From positions 124,001 through 188,000 of the forward strand of contig JAFYOI010000055.1 in assembly GCA_017560255.1 (NCBI GenBank): DNA of 64,000 nucleotides. The letters run 5' to 3'. A program made the translations under genes and the position numbers. The DNA is from Clostridia bacterium (lineage in GTDB: Bacteria > Bacillota > Clostridia > Oscillospirales > Acutalibacteraceae). How positions within the stretch are numbered: position 1 is the first letter of the stretch; the number at the start of each line of letters is the position of its first letter. Below are positions 26,229-34,970 of the stretch, in pieces. The notes beneath the pieces were generated by a model. The model was not told where the DNA came from. It did not search any database and was given only the letters and a program-made list of their open reading frames with translations.

Positions 26229-26268
26229 TACACGAAACATCAAGTTAACTTGATAGGAGTTGTTATAT

Positions 26269-27636
26269 ATGCTTAGATTCTGGATTGCCCTCTGGGCATC
26301 AAAATTGTGTTTATTTATTTTTAAATTGACGGGACACGAAAGAGATGATCGACCCGGTATGCTTGCACTGAGAATGTGCAAGGACTTTTTTAAATACGTT
26401 GCTACACCGAAACTTACAATTGCCGTTACGGGTACTAATGGAAAGAGTACGGTTTCAAGCATTATCAATAACGTACTTGTAAGGGAGGGGATGACAACTT
26501 CCTACAATGACTGGGGTGCAAATCATCGTCCGGGACAGGCTCGTTGTTTACTGAACGCCGTAAATATTTTTAACAGACCAAATAAAGATGCCGCAATTCT
26601 CGAAACTGATGAGATGACTTCACCGATGAACGTACCTTATATCAAACCGGATTATATGGTTGTAACAAATCTTGAACGCGACTCAATCCGTAGAAACGCT
26701 CATCCCGAATATATTTTCAGTTGCATTGAAAAAGCGCTTAAAAACTCACCCAATACAAAGGTTATCCTTAACGCTAACGATCCCATCAGTTGTTTTTTAG
26801 GCGAAAACAATGAGCGTGCGTATTTCGGCGTTGCAGACACGAAGGCAGAACACTTTGAGAGCGGTATAAACGACTTTTCCGTTTGTCCCAAGTGTTATTC
26901 TATTCCTAAATACAACTTCAAGCATTACGGCCATTTTGGCGATTTCTATTGCCCTGAATGCGGACTTAAAACACCTGAATGCGATTATTTTGCAACGGAT
27001 ATTGATTTCGAAAACAGAACAATCACCGTACGCGAAGGCGAAAACAATTATAAATATCCGATAGTTTCCGACACGCTTTTCAATGCGTTCAACGTACTTT
27101 CAATTATCGCTCTTTTCAGGCAGATGGGAATTTCTCCCGAAAAACTCTCTGAGCATCTTTCCAATAGTATAATTCCCGTTTCAAGAGAAAGTTGCACAGA
27201 AGTAAACGGAATCAAACTTTATACCTTCGTTGCGAAGGGACAGAACGTTTCCGCGGCATCCGCCGTATTTGAGTACATGGCAAAAGAGCCGTCAAAAAAA
27301 GAACTTGTTTTGTTGCTTGATGAAGTTTACTCCAACACAACTGCAACTGAAACTGTTACGTGGATTTATGAGAGCGACTTTGAATTCCTCAACAGTGAAA
27401 ACATAACGAAGATTGTTATCGCGGGAGACAGAATCCTTGACTACAAACTTCGCCTTATGTTTGCGGGAATTCCCGAAGAAAAAGTTGTATGCGTAAAGGA
27501 TAAGTTTGAAGCCCCCGACCATCTTGATTTTTCTGACGTTGAAAGAATCTACGTTCTCCACGACGTTGACTCAATCACTACGGGCAGAAAGGTCAGAGAT
27601 GCAATAGGCGAGAGAATTAAGAGGGAGTGTGAGTAG
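26269..27636 (+). CDS. murT: MurT-like Mur ligase family protein
   Basis: Protein of 455 residues with a Mur-ligase ATPase core: VTGTNGKST P-loop, a LETDEMTSP segment, and a DUF1727-type C-terminal domain. A four-Cys zinc ribbon (VCPKC and YCPECG) interrupts the middle domain, as in MurT. In Staphylococcus and Streptococcus MurT pairs with GatD to amidate D-Glu of lipid II. The ATG at 26269 has AGGAG nine bases upstream; TTG three codons earlier is rejected. The next gene is the GatD homologue, with a one-base gap. The partner lacks its catalytic residues, so the reaction done here is uncertain. Confidence 0.88.
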   Translation: MLRFWIALWASKLCLFIFKLTGHERDDRPGMLALRMCKDFFKYVATPKLTIAVTGTNGKSTVSSIINNVLVREGMTTSYNDWGANHRPGQARCLLNAVNIFNRPNKDAAILETDEMTSPMNVPYIKPDYMVVTNLERDSIRRNAHPEYIFSCIEKALKNSPNTKVILNANDPISCFLGENNERAYFGVADTKAEHFESGINDFSVCPKCYSIPKYNFKHYGHFGDFYCPECGLKTPECDYFATDIDFENRTITVREGENNYKYPIVSDTLFNAFNVLSIIALFRQMGISPEKLSEHLSNSIIPVSRESCTEVNGIKLYTFVAKGQNVSAASAVFEYMAKEPSKKELVLLLDEVYSNTTATETVTWIYESDFEFLNSENITKIVIAGDRILDYKLRLMFAGIPEEKVVCVKDKFEAPDHLDFSDVERIYVLHDVDSITTGRKVRDAIGERIKRECE

Positions 27637-27637
27637 A

Positions 27638-28351
27638 ATGAAAATAGAAGTTCTTTTCCCCGAACTTAGCAATATCTTCGGCGATTTTTCCAATATAAAA
27701 CTTCTCAAAGAATCGCTGAAAGATGCCGAATTCGTATATACAAACAACTTTGACAGACCATATTTTCTGGATAATAAAGTTGACCTCGTTTATATCGGCT
27801 CAATGCCCGAATCAAAACAAGAACTTGCTATTAAAAGGCTTATGCCATATAAAGAGGAAATACGCGCGGCAATTGAAAACGACGTTGTAATGCTTGCGAC
27901 AGGTAATTCTCTTGAAATTTTTATCAGTCATATAATGGACGGAGAAAACAGAATCGATGCGCTTGGTCTGTATGATTTATATGCGGTCAGAGATTATGTA
28001 AACCGTCACAATTCACACTTTGTTGGTGATTTTGAAGATATAAAAATCGTCGGTTATAAATCACAATTTACAATGTGTTACGGTGAAAACAAACACCCGT
28101 TTATTAACGTTGTCGGCGGATGCGGCTTAAACCTAAACTCAAAGCAGGAGGGAATACGTTATCGCAACTTCTTTGCAACGTACTTGCTCGGCCCGTTCCT
28201 TGTGCTTAATCCTTATTTTACAAAATATCTGCTTCGCACAATGGGTTGCGACAACGCTATCGCTTTTGAAAAACAGGCGATCGACGCATACAATCACAGG
28301 CTTGACGAACTCATCAAAAAGGGCAGATTCCTTATGGGTGAGCACGGTTAA
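27638..28351 (+). CDS. GatD-like glutamine amidotransferase homologue lacking catalytic Cys and His
   Basis: Protein of 237 residues aligned by eye with GatD, the glutaminase partner of MurT. The nucleophile motif TICGGYQ of S. aureus GatD corresponds here to LATGNSL, with Thr88 in place of Cys. The active-site His motif TYLHGP corresponds to TYLLGP, with Leu184. The EGIRYRNFFATYLLGPFLVL context is otherwise well kept, so the alignment is firm. It should not hydrolyse glutamine; it may be a structural or regulatory partner of MurT. The ATG at 27638 is used, with GAGGGAG upstream inside murT. Confidence 0.82.
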   Translation: MKIEVLFPELSNIFGDFSNIKLLKESLKDAEFVYTNNFDRPYFLDNKVDLVYIGSMPESKQELAIKRLMPYKEEIRAAIENDVVMLATGNSLEIFISHIMDGENRIDALGLYDLYAVRDYVNRHNSHFVGDFEDIKIVGYKSQFTMCYGENKHPFINVVGGCGLNLNSKQEGIRYRNFFATYLLGPFLVLNPYFTKYLLRTMGCDNAIAFEKQAIDAYNHRLDELIKKGRFLMGEHG

Positions 28352-28415
28352 TGAATAAATATTCTCCGTCTTGTTAAAAATAGTTTTGCACAATTAACAG
28401 ATTGGAGATAAGTAT

Positions 28416-28607
28416 ATGAAAGCAAAAGTTAACAAAGATATGTGTATCAGTTGCGGCATTTGCGTAACGGTTTGTCCCGAAGTGTTCGCTTTTGACGACA
28501 ACAGCCTTGCAGAATCAATAGTTGATGAAATCCCGAAAGAATGTCTTTCTGCGGCAGAGGAAGCAAGGGACAGTTGCCCTGTAAGTGTAATTGATATATA
28601 CGAATAA
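28416..28607 (+). CDS. Single-cluster [4Fe-4S] ferredoxin
   Basis: Protein of 63 residues with CISCGICVTVCP near the N-terminus and a fourth Cys in SCPVSVIDI at the end, giving one four-iron cluster. It is a small cytosolic electron carrier of the Clostridium/Thermotoga type. Its partner enzymes are not nearby. A strong terminator follows. Confidence 0.93.
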   Translation: MKAKVNKDMCISCGICVTVCPEVFAFDDNSLAESIVDEIPKECLSAAEEARDSCPVSVIDIYE

Positions 28608-28612
28608 TAACA

Positions 28613-28640
28613 AACCCTCCGTGGTATATCACGGAGGGTT
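28613..28640. terminator. Bidirectional terminator, ferredoxin / DAP operon
   Basis: AACCCTCCGTG, loop GTATAT, CACGGAGGGTT between convergent transcripts, with A/T-rich sides. Confidence 0.85.
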
Positions 28641-28657
28641 ATATTTTACGTAGTGAA

Positions 28658-29119
28658 TTATGCAAATGCTTTTTTGAGTGCCATTACGAAGTTTTCACAA
28701 TTTGCGTTTTCAATAAGCAAAGAAATATCAACTTCGGATGTTGTGATAAGAGTAATATTGATATTCTGCTCTTTCGCTACGTTGAACACCTTTGTTGCAA
28801 CGCCGGGATTGCTTCTCATCGCTTCACCGAAGATGGATATCTTACAATTTCCGCTGAGTATATCAATTTTAACTGATTTATGAATGCATCTTATTGTCGA
28901 CATACTTGAAAGAACTTCTGCAAGTTGTTCGGAGGAAACGGTGAAAGAAATGTCAATCAAACCGCCCTTTGCAGGTGTCTGCGAAATCATATCAACGTTA
29001 ATGTCCGAGTTTGAAATAATCTCAAACAACTGCGCAAGAAAAGTTATATCATTCGGGCAATCCTGCAAACTGATAAGGGTAACATCATCTGTAACAATAA
29101 TACTTTCGATAATATTCAT
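28658..29119 (-). CDS. Stand-alone ACT-domain protein (aspartokinase regulatory type)
   Basis: Protein of 153 residues composed of two tandem ACT domains (about 1-75 and 80-153), resembling the regulatory half of aspartokinase: TLISLQDCPNDITFLAQLFEIIS, then KISIFGEAMRSNPGVATKVFN. There is no kinase domain. It is the last gene of the asd-dapA-dapB operon, so it may sense lysine or another end product, or act as a detached regulatory subunit. That role is inferred from context. Confidence 0.82.
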   Translation of the reverse strand: MNIIESIIVTDDVTLISLQDCPNDITFLAQLFEIISNSDINVDMISQTPAKGGLIDISFTVSSEQLAEVLSSMSTIRCIHKSVKIDILSGNCKISIFGEAMRSNPGVATKVFNVAKEQNINITLITTSEVDISLLIENANCENFVMALKKAFA

Positions 29120-29131
29120 AGTAAACCCTCC

Positions 29132-29887
29132 TTAAAAACTTACAAAATCCTTCATACTGTAAAGCCTCGGTTCTTTATTCACAAGGAATAAAGCCGCGTT
29201 AACCGCACCAACGGCGAAAACCTCTTTTGACGTTGCGCTGTGGCTGATTGTGATAACTTCGTCGCGTCCAGCAAAGATTACGTCGTGCTCTCCGACGATA
29301 GTGCCGCCTCTGACCGCATGAATGCCGATTTCGTTCTTTGCGCGCTTGCTGCGCTTTGAGTGTCTGTCATATTCATAGGTCATTTCTTCGGGCATAACGT
29401 CCGAAATGGCATCTGCCAACATCAACGCAGTACCGCTTGGGGCATCAATCTTTTGATTATGGTGTTTTTCAACAATCTCAATATCAAAATCTTTGCCAAG
29501 TACAGCGGCCGCAGTCTTAGCAAGTTGAACCATAAGACTTACGCCGATTGACATATTAGCGCTGAAGAATACGGGCACAACCATTGCCGCTTCTTCAAGT
29601 TCCTTTTTCTGTTCATCTGACAAACCTGTCGTTGCAACAACTATCGGCAAATTGTTTTTCTTTGAATATTTCAACAATTTATCAAGTGAGGACGGATGAG
29701 AAAAATCAACAATAACGTCAGCCTCACCCGTATATTCATCGGGATTTGCAAAAACAGGGAATCCGTCATCAGCCTGTGTGTTGATGTCAAAACCCGCAAC
29801 AATTTGGCAGTCGTCACGGTCGCTTACAACAGAGGAAATATATTTTCCCATTTTTCCGTTGCAACCACTGAGAATAATGTTAATCAT
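29132..29887 (-). CDS. dapB: 4-hydroxy-tetrahydrodipicolinate reductase
   Basis: Protein of 251 residues with the dinucleotide-binding start INIILSGCNGKMGKYI, VIVDFSHPSS, VVATTGLSDEQ, and the catalytic EKHHNQKIDAPSGTA motif with its His pair and Lys. It reduces the DapA product with NAD(P)H on the route to diaminopimelate and lysine. The ATG at 29885-29887 is chosen because AAGAGGG precedes it; seven upstream codons have no site. It lies 23 bases after dapA. Confidence 0.95.
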   Translation of the reverse strand: MINIILSGCNGKMGKYISSVVSDRDDCQIVAGFDINTQADDGFPVFANPDEYTGEADVIVDFSHPSSLDKLLKYSKKNNLPIVVATTGLSDEQKKELEEAAMVVPVFFSANMSIGVSLMVQLAKTAAAVLGKDFDIEIVEKHHNQKIDAPSGTALMLADAISDVMPEEMTYEYDRHSKRSKRAKNEIGIHAVRGGTIVGEHDVIFAGRDEVITISHSATSKEVFAVGAVNAALFLVNKEPRLYSMKDFVSF

Positions 29888-29910
29888 TTCTACATCCCTC
29901 TTACTCAAAC

Positions 29911-30798
29911 TTACATAAGTTTATATTTTCTGAGAACGTCCTCTACAATTTTTGTGTTTGCCTCATTCATATCGATTAGAGGAAGTCTGCACGGGCCGAC
30001 TTTAAGACCCATCATATTCATTGCCTGCTTGACAGGAATCGGGTTAACGTCAACGAACATCTTGTTTGCAATTTCAAGATATTCAATCTGTAACTGCGCG
30101 GATGCCTTGAAATCGCCTTCAAGAGCCTTTGCTGCGATATCGTGAGTTTCTTTCGGCATAATGTTGGAAAGAACGGAAATTACACCCTTTGCGCCCAAGG
30201 ACATAAACGAAGTAATCTGATTGTCGTTACCTGAGTAAACGTGCAGATTGTCGCCGCAAAGAGCAATTGTTTCAACAAGCGCACCAACGTCACCGTTTGC
30301 TTCCTTTGTAGCAACGATATTGGGATGCTTTGAAAGTTCAAGGTAAGTAGCGGGCTGAATATTTACTCCCGTTCTGCCCGGAACATTGTAAAGAATGATC
30401 GGAATATTAACTCTGTCTGCAATATAGTTGTAGTGAGCAATAAGTCCTCTCTGTGATGTTTTGTTGTAATAGGGGGTTACAATAAGTAATGCATCAGCGC
30501 CTGCTTTCTCAGCATCCTTAGAGAGTTTAAGGGCATAAGCGGTTTCATTACTACCCGTACCTGCAATAACGGGAACTCTGCCGTTAACCTGCTTAACGGC
30601 AAACTCAATTACCTTTGTGTGTTCGTCATCCTCAAGTGTGGATGCTTCACCTGTTGTACCGCAAACGATTATCGCATCGGTACTGTTGGCAATCTGGAAC
30701 TCAATGAGTTCTGCAAACTTGTCATAATTTACTGAAAAATCGTCATTCATAGGGGTAACGATAGCAACACCGGCACCCTCAAAAACTACCTTTTTCAT
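29911..30798 (-). CDS. dapA: 4-hydroxy-tetrahydrodipicolinate synthase
   Basis: Protein of 295 residues, the normal length. GTTGEASTL is the pyruvate-binding loop, LYNVPGRTG carries the catalytic Tyr, and VATKEANGD carries the Schiff-base Lys. It condenses pyruvate with aspartate semialdehyde made by the upstream asd product. AGAGGTG lies ten bases before the ATG. It is the second gene of the riboswitch-controlled operon. Confidence 0.96.
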   Translation of the reverse strand: MKKVVFEGAGVAIVTPMNDDFSVNYDKFAELIEFQIANSTDAIIVCGTTGEASTLEDDEHTKVIEFAVKQVNGRVPVIAGTGSNETAYALKLSKDAEKAGADALLIVTPYYNKTSQRGLIAHYNYIADRVNIPIILYNVPGRTGVNIQPATYLELSKHPNIVATKEANGDVGALVETIALCGDNLHVYSGNDNQITSFMSLGAKGVISVLSNIMPKETHDIAAKALEGDFKASAQLQIEYLEIANKMFVDVNPIPVKQAMNMMGLKVGPCRLPLIDMNEANTKIVEDVLRKYKLM

Positions 30799-30822
30799 CT
30801 GAAATAAACACCTCTTGTAAAA

Positions 30823-31902
30823 TTAATCAATGTAACCCTGTGCGCAGAGAAGTTCTGCAAGAAGAACTGCTCCGCCTGCAGCGCCTCTGAGAGTGTTATG
30901 AGAAAGACCTACGAACTTATAGTCGTACTGTGTATCCTCTCTGAGTCTACCGAGGGAGATAGCCATACCATTCTCAAGACCTCTGTGCAACTTTGCCTGA
31001 GGCATATTATCCTCAACAAAATAGTTAAGGAACTGTTTCGGAGCGGAGGGGAGATTGTATTTATAAGCATCTCCTCTGTAATTTGCCCATTTTTCAAGAA
31101 TCTCTTCCTTGCTGGGCTTATTCTTGAATTCAACAAATACAGCCGCTGTGTGACCATCGGAAACGGGAACACGGATGCACTGTGCGGTAAATGCGGGTTT
31201 GGTAGCGTTTACGATAACATCGCCCTCAACCTTACCAAAGATTTTGAGCGGCTCCTGCTCGGACTTCTCTTCTTCACCACCGATGTAGGGGATTACGTTG
31301 TCAACCATCTCGGGCCATCTTTCGAAAGTCTTACCGGCACCGGAAATCGCCTGATATGTACATACGAGTACACGCTCAATTCCATATTCCATTAAAGGAT
31401 AAAGTGCGGGTACGTAACTCTGGAGTGAGCAGTTTGACTTCACGGCAACAAATCCGCGTTTCGTGCCAAGTCTTTTTCTCTGCATCGGGATAATTTCTGT
31501 GTGGTTAGCGTTGAGTTCCGGAACTACCATTGGAACGTCGCTGGTGCCTCTGTGAGCACTGTTGTTGGAAACAACGGGGCACTCAGCCTTTGCGTAAGCG
31601 TATTCGAGTTCACGAATTTCATCTTTTTTCATATCAACCGCGCAGAAAATAAAGTCAACTGCAGCAGCAATTTCATTTACGTTATTTACAGCGTCCAAAA
31701 CGATAACGTCTTCAAGATTTTTCGGCATCGGGGTTGTCATAGCCCATCTTGCACCTACTGCCTCTTTATACGTTTTACCTGCGGAACGGGGACTTGCAGC
31801 AAGAACTGTTACATCAAACCACGGGTGGTTTTCAAGAATTGTAACAAAACGCTGACCTACCATTCCTGTTGCGCCAACAACGCCAACCTTATATTTTTTC
31901 AT
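30823..31902 (-). CDS. asd: Aspartate-semialdehyde dehydrogenase, archaeal/fungal-like type
   Basis: Protein of 359 residues. GVVGATGMVGQRFV is the NADP-binding loop, VKSNCSLQSYVPAL holds the nucleophilic Cys, and VPVSDGHTAAVFVEF and HNTLRGAAGGAVL are later conserved parts. The NCSLQ form of the active-site motif and the length match the archaeal/fungal branch rather than the E. coli type. It makes aspartate semialdehyde for lysine and threonine families. It is the first gene behind the lysine riboswitch. Confidence 0.94.
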   Translation of the reverse strand: MKKYKVGVVGATGMVGQRFVTILENHPWFDVTVLAASPRSAGKTYKEAVGARWAMTTPMPKNLEDVIVLDAVNNVNEIAAAVDFIFCAVDMKKDEIRELEYAYAKAECPVVSNNSAHRGTSDVPMVVPELNANHTEIIPMQRKRLGTKRGFVAVKSNCSLQSYVPALYPLMEYGIERVLVCTYQAISGAGKTFERWPEMVDNVIPYIGGEEEKSEQEPLKIFGKVEGDVIVNATKPAFTAQCIRVPVSDGHTAAVFVEFKNKPSKEEILEKWANYRGDAYKYNLPSAPKQFLNYFVEDNMPQAKLHRGLENGMAISLGRLREDTQYDYKFVGLSHNTLRGAAGGAVLLAELLCAQGYID

Positions 31903-31962
31903 AAGACCATCTCCTTATAAATTTCCTGTTTTAAATTATTTTGAGTATTTTAGTGATAAAAA

Positions 31963-31992
31963 TAAAAAAAACGGTTGAAAAACCCGTCGACA
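31963..31992 (-). terminator. Riboswitch-controlled terminator
   Basis: On the minus strand GACGGGTT, loop of T-rich bases, AACCGT, then eight T. Just before it ATTGCAAT (31992-31999) is identical to the self-complementary ATTGCAAT in the aptamer P5 loop (32041-32048), so the two can pair as an alternative structure. Confidence 0.75.
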
Positions 31993-32025
31993 TTGCAATA
32001 TAATACGATTATGTAAAATCGAAAA

Positions 32026-32187
32026 GATAGTTCTCCATCAATTGCAATGATGACAGACAAACGGCTGTTAACCGAGTGCCCAGGCAAGCGGTTGCCATTC
32101 GCTCCCTTCGGCGTTACTTCCTTTCCTCGACCGTCAAACAGCGTGGCAGCCTAAGATACGAGTAATAATAAGAAACGCACCTCTATC
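32026..32187 (-). promoter_or_regulatory. Lysine riboswitch (L box) aptamer
   Basis: On the minus strand it opens with GATAGAGGTGCG and closes with AACTATC, GATAG and CTATC forming P1. Between them are GGTCGAGGAAAGGAAGT-like and GCCGAAGG core elements, GCCTGGGC, and CTGTCATCATTGCAAT with the P5 hairpin CATCA/TGATG. These are the L-box consensus blocks in the right order. Lysine binding should favour the terminator at 31963 and turn off asd-dapA-dapB-ACT. Confidence 0.95.
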
Positions 32188-32210
32188 AATATAAATACTC
32201 TTTTCGTAAA

Positions 32211-32239
32211 ATGATACCACTATATTTGTAACAAGTCAA
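32211..32239 (-). promoter_or_regulatory. Promoter of the lysine-riboswitch transcript
   Basis: TTGACT, 17 bases, TATCAT on the minus strand, about 24 bases before the aptamer. Confidence 0.75.
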
Positions 32240-32292
32240 TATTAAATTATGTTGATTTTTATGAACAACACCCGAAAGGAATTGTCTAAAAT

Positions 32293-33318
32293 ATGAAAAA
32301 AAGCGACTTTTTTTATTTTCTGCCCGAAGAATTGATAGCACAGCATCCGATTGAGCCTCGCGACAGTTCAAGATTGCTTCATATGAATAAGCGCAGCGGA
32401 GAAGTTGAACATCTTGTTTTTAGCAATATAATTGACCTTTTTAATGAAAACGATTGTTTGATTCTCAACAACACAAAAGTAATGCCCGCACGTATGTACG
32501 GTGTACGTACCGATACGGGCGCTGTTGTTGAATTTTTGCTTTTAAATCAAATTTCTGCTGATACGTGGGAAGTAATAACCGGTCCAGGCAAAAAAGCGAA
32601 AACAGGCCATAAATTCTCTTTTGGAGAGGGAATTTTGTTTGCCGAAATCATAGAAGTATTGGATAACGGAAACCGAATTGCCAAATTCACATTTGACGGC
32701 GTTTTCTTTGAGATTATTGACAAAATCGGACAGATGCCCTTGCCGCATTACATAACGGAAGAATTGCAGGACAAAGACAGATATCAGACCGTTTACGCTG
32801 ATAAACTCGGCTCTGCCGCCGCACCGACAGCGGGACTTCATTTTACAAACGAACTTCTGGAAAAATTAAGACAGAAGGGTGTAAAAATCGGATTTGTTAC
32901 CTTGCACGTTGGAATCGGAACTTTCCGACCTGTAAAAACGGAAAGTATCGAAGAACACAAAATGCATAGTGAACACTACTATCTCTCACAAGAAACTGCA
33001 GACCTGATTAACCAAACTAAAGAAAAAGGCGGTCGTGTAATTTCTGTTGGAACAACAAGTACAAGGACGATTGAAACAATTGCTTCGCGCCACGGTAAAA
33101 TCATTGAGGACAGCGGCAGTACGGATATTTTTATTTATCCGGGATACAAATTCCAATGTATTGATGGGCTTATAACAAATTTTCACTTGCCCGAAAGCAC
33201 GTTGATTATGCTTGTTAGTGCATTTGCGGGATATGAAAACACGATGAACGCATATAAAACTGCCGTTGAAGAAAAATACAGATTCTTCAGTTTTGGCGAT
33301 GCTATGGTTATATTATAA
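32293..33318 (+). CDS. queA: S-adenosylmethionine:tRNA ribosyltransferase-isomerase
   Basis: Protein of 341 residues. It opens [19 protein letters not shown] as QueA proteins do and contains [30 protein letters not shown] and the late [20 protein letters not shown] motif. It transfers the ribosyl part of SAM to 7-aminomethyl-7-deazaguanine in tRNA to form epoxyqueuosine. It is followed by tgt, which supplies the deazaguanine base to tRNA, so the pair works in the queuosine pathway. Confidence 0.96.
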   Translation: MKKSDFFYFLPEELIAQHPIEPRDSSRLLHMNKRSGEVEHLVFSNIIDLFNENDCLILNNTKVMPARMYGVRTDTGAVVEFLLLNQISADTWEVITGPGKKAKTGHKFSFGEGILFAEIIEVLDNGNRIAKFTFDGVFFEIIDKIGQMPLPHYITEELQDKDRYQTVYADKLGSAAAPTAGLHFTNELLEKLRQKGVKIGFVTLHVGIGTFRPVKTESIEEHKMHSEHYYLSQETADLINQTKEKGGRVISVGTTSTRTIETIASRHGKIIEDSGSTDIFIYPGYKFQCIDGLITNFHLPESTLIMLVSAFAGYENTMNAYKTAVEEKYRFFSFGDAMVIL

Positions 33319-33337
33319 ATTATGGAGGAATGTTTCT

Positions 33338-34468
33338 GTGTTCAAACTTATAAAACAAGAAGGAAAAGCGCGTAGGGGAGAGTTTACTACTGTTCACGGC
33401 ACTGTTCAGACCCCTTGCTTTATGAACGTTGCAACATCAGCGGCAATAAAAGGTGGCGTTTCATCATTTGACCTTATGGACGTTAAGTGTCAGGTACAGT
33501 TGTGCAATACTTATCATTTGCACATAAGACCTTCGGACACTTTAATTAAAGATGTAGGCGGGTTGCATAGATTTACGGGATGGGATAAACCAATTCTAAC
33601 TGACAGCGGTGGTTTTCAGGTGTTTTCCCTTGCAAGCCTGAGAAAAATCGAAGAAGAAGGCGTTTATTTTGCTTCTCACGTGGACGGTAAAAGAATTTTT
33701 ATGGGTCCCGAAGAAAGTATGAGAATACAGTCAAATCTTGCCTCAACTATTGCTATGGCTTTTGACGAATGCGTTGAAAATCCTGCACCAAGAGATTACG
33801 TTAAAAAGTCCTGTGCAAGAACTACTCGTTGGCTTTACAGATGTAAAGACGAAATGGAAAGACTAAATTCTTTGCACGATACCATAAATAAAAAGCAACT
33901 TCTTTTCGGAATAAATCAAGGCGGCACATATGACGATATAAGAATCAAACATATGGAAGAAATCTCTAAACTCGACCTTGACGGATATGCTATCGGAGGT
34001 CTTGCGGTAGGCGAGCCCGCAGAAGTTATGTACAGAATTATTGAATCCGTTGAGCCGGTTATGCCGCAACATAAAATCCGATACCTTATGGGCGTCGGTA
34101 CACCTTGCAATATAATTGAGGCAGTATCAAGGGGAGTTGATATATTCGATTGTGTTATGCCAAGTCGTAACGCACGCCACGGCCATATGTTCACGTGGAA
34201 CGGTATCATCAACATCAATAACGCAAAATACGATCATGATATGTCACCGATTGATCCGTTGTGCGATTGTCCATCATGTCAGAAGTATTCTAAAGCGTAC
34301 ATAAGACATCTTTTTAAAGCGAAAGAAATGCTTGGTATGAGGATAGCGGTAATGCATAACCTTCATTTTTATAATACTCTTATGGAAAAAATACGTGACG
34401 CTTTGGACAACGGTACTTTTAACGAATTTAAAGAGCATTATTTGCCAATACTTGGTAAGAGAATATAA
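33338..34468 (+). CDS. tgt: Queuine/preQ1 tRNA-guanine transglycosylase
   Basis: Protein of 376 residues starting at GTG 33338 with GGAGG ten bases upstream; a longer frame inside queA is rejected. It has the ILTDSGGFQVFSL active-site motif with the general-base Asp, the nucleophile Asp in VDIFDCVMPSRNARHG, and the zinc site CDCPSCQKY with a distal His. It exchanges guanine 34 for preQ1 in tRNAs with GUN anticodons. Complete and of usual length. Confidence 0.96.
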   Translation: MFKLIKQEGKARRGEFTTVHGTVQTPCFMNVATSAAIKGGVSSFDLMDVKCQVQLCNTYHLHIRPSDTLIKDVGGLHRFTGWDKPILTDSGGFQVFSLASLRKIEEEGVYFASHVDGKRIFMGPEESMRIQSNLASTIAMAFDECVENPAPRDYVKKSCARTTRWLYRCKDEMERLNSLHDTINKKQLLFGINQGGTYDDIRIKHMEEISKLDLDGYAIGGLAVGEPAEVMYRIIESVEPVMPQHKIRYLMGVGTPCNIIEAVSRGVDIFDCVMPSRNARHGHMFTWNGIININNAKYDHDMSPIDPLCDCPSCQKYSKAYIRHLFKAKEMLGMRIAVMHNLHFYNTLMEKIRDALDNGTFNEFKEHYLPILGKRI

Positions 34469-34485
34469 AATTTCACAATTTGTAC

Positions 34486-34515
34486 TTGATTTACCACCAC
34501 AGGTTATGGTAAGAT
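34486..34515 (+). promoter_or_regulatory. Promoter for yajC
   Basis: TTGATT, 18 bases, TAAGAT, 32 bases before the yajC start. Confidence 0.5.
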
Positions 34516-34547
34516 AACTTGAATCATAAAAATTGGAGGACTAAAAA

Positions 34548-34904
34548 ATGAATTTGTTTTTCTTGACAGAAGCAACAACATTATTAAATGATGCTGCTAC
34601 AACAACTGGTGCTGCAGAACCGACATTCTTTTCTAAGTATGGTATGATTATCTTTTTGGTAATTCTTTTTGCAGCAATGTATTTCCTTATGATCAGACCG
34701 CAGAAGAAGCAGCAGAAGAAAGATGCTGAAATGAGAAATAATCTCTCTGTTGGTGATGATATCATCACAATCGGCGGTATTATGGGCAAGATTGTAACAA
34801 TCAAAGAAGATTCCGTTATTATCGAAACAGGCAGCGATAAGAGTAAAATGAGAATTTTACGTTCAGCAATTTCCAGAGTTGAATCCAACAACGCTCAGAA
34901 ATAA
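34548..34904 (+). CDS. yajC: Preprotein translocase accessory subunit YajC
   Basis: Protein of 118 residues with one membrane helix (about 28-50, IIFLVILFAAMYFLMI) directly followed by RPQKKQQKKDAEMRN and the LSVGDDIITIGGIMGKIV domain, the standard YajC architecture. It associates with SecDF at the translocon. The N-terminal 25 residues are longer and Thr/Ala-rich. GGAGG stands before the ATG. A terminator hairpin follows. Confidence 0.94.
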   Translation: MNLFFLTEATTLLNDAATTTGAAEPTFFSKYGMIIFLVILFAAMYFLMIRPQKKQQKKDAEMRNNLSVGDDIITIGGIMGKIVTIKEDSVIIETGSDKSKMRILRSAISRVESNNAQK

Positions 34905-34920
34905 TTAAATGTAATAATTG

Positions 34921-34970
34921 AAATCCCCTCTGAATATTCTGTAACAGGAATGTTTAGGGGGAATTTTTTT
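34921..34970 (+). terminator. Terminator after yajC, overlapping the next gene's ribosome site
   Basis: A long stem (AAATCCCC...GGGGAATTT with a further 11 or so imperfect pairs inside) is followed by seven T. The right arm contains AGGGGGAA, the only ribosome site for the TTG start at 34969, so the hairpin both terminates and can hide that start. Confidence 0.75.
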
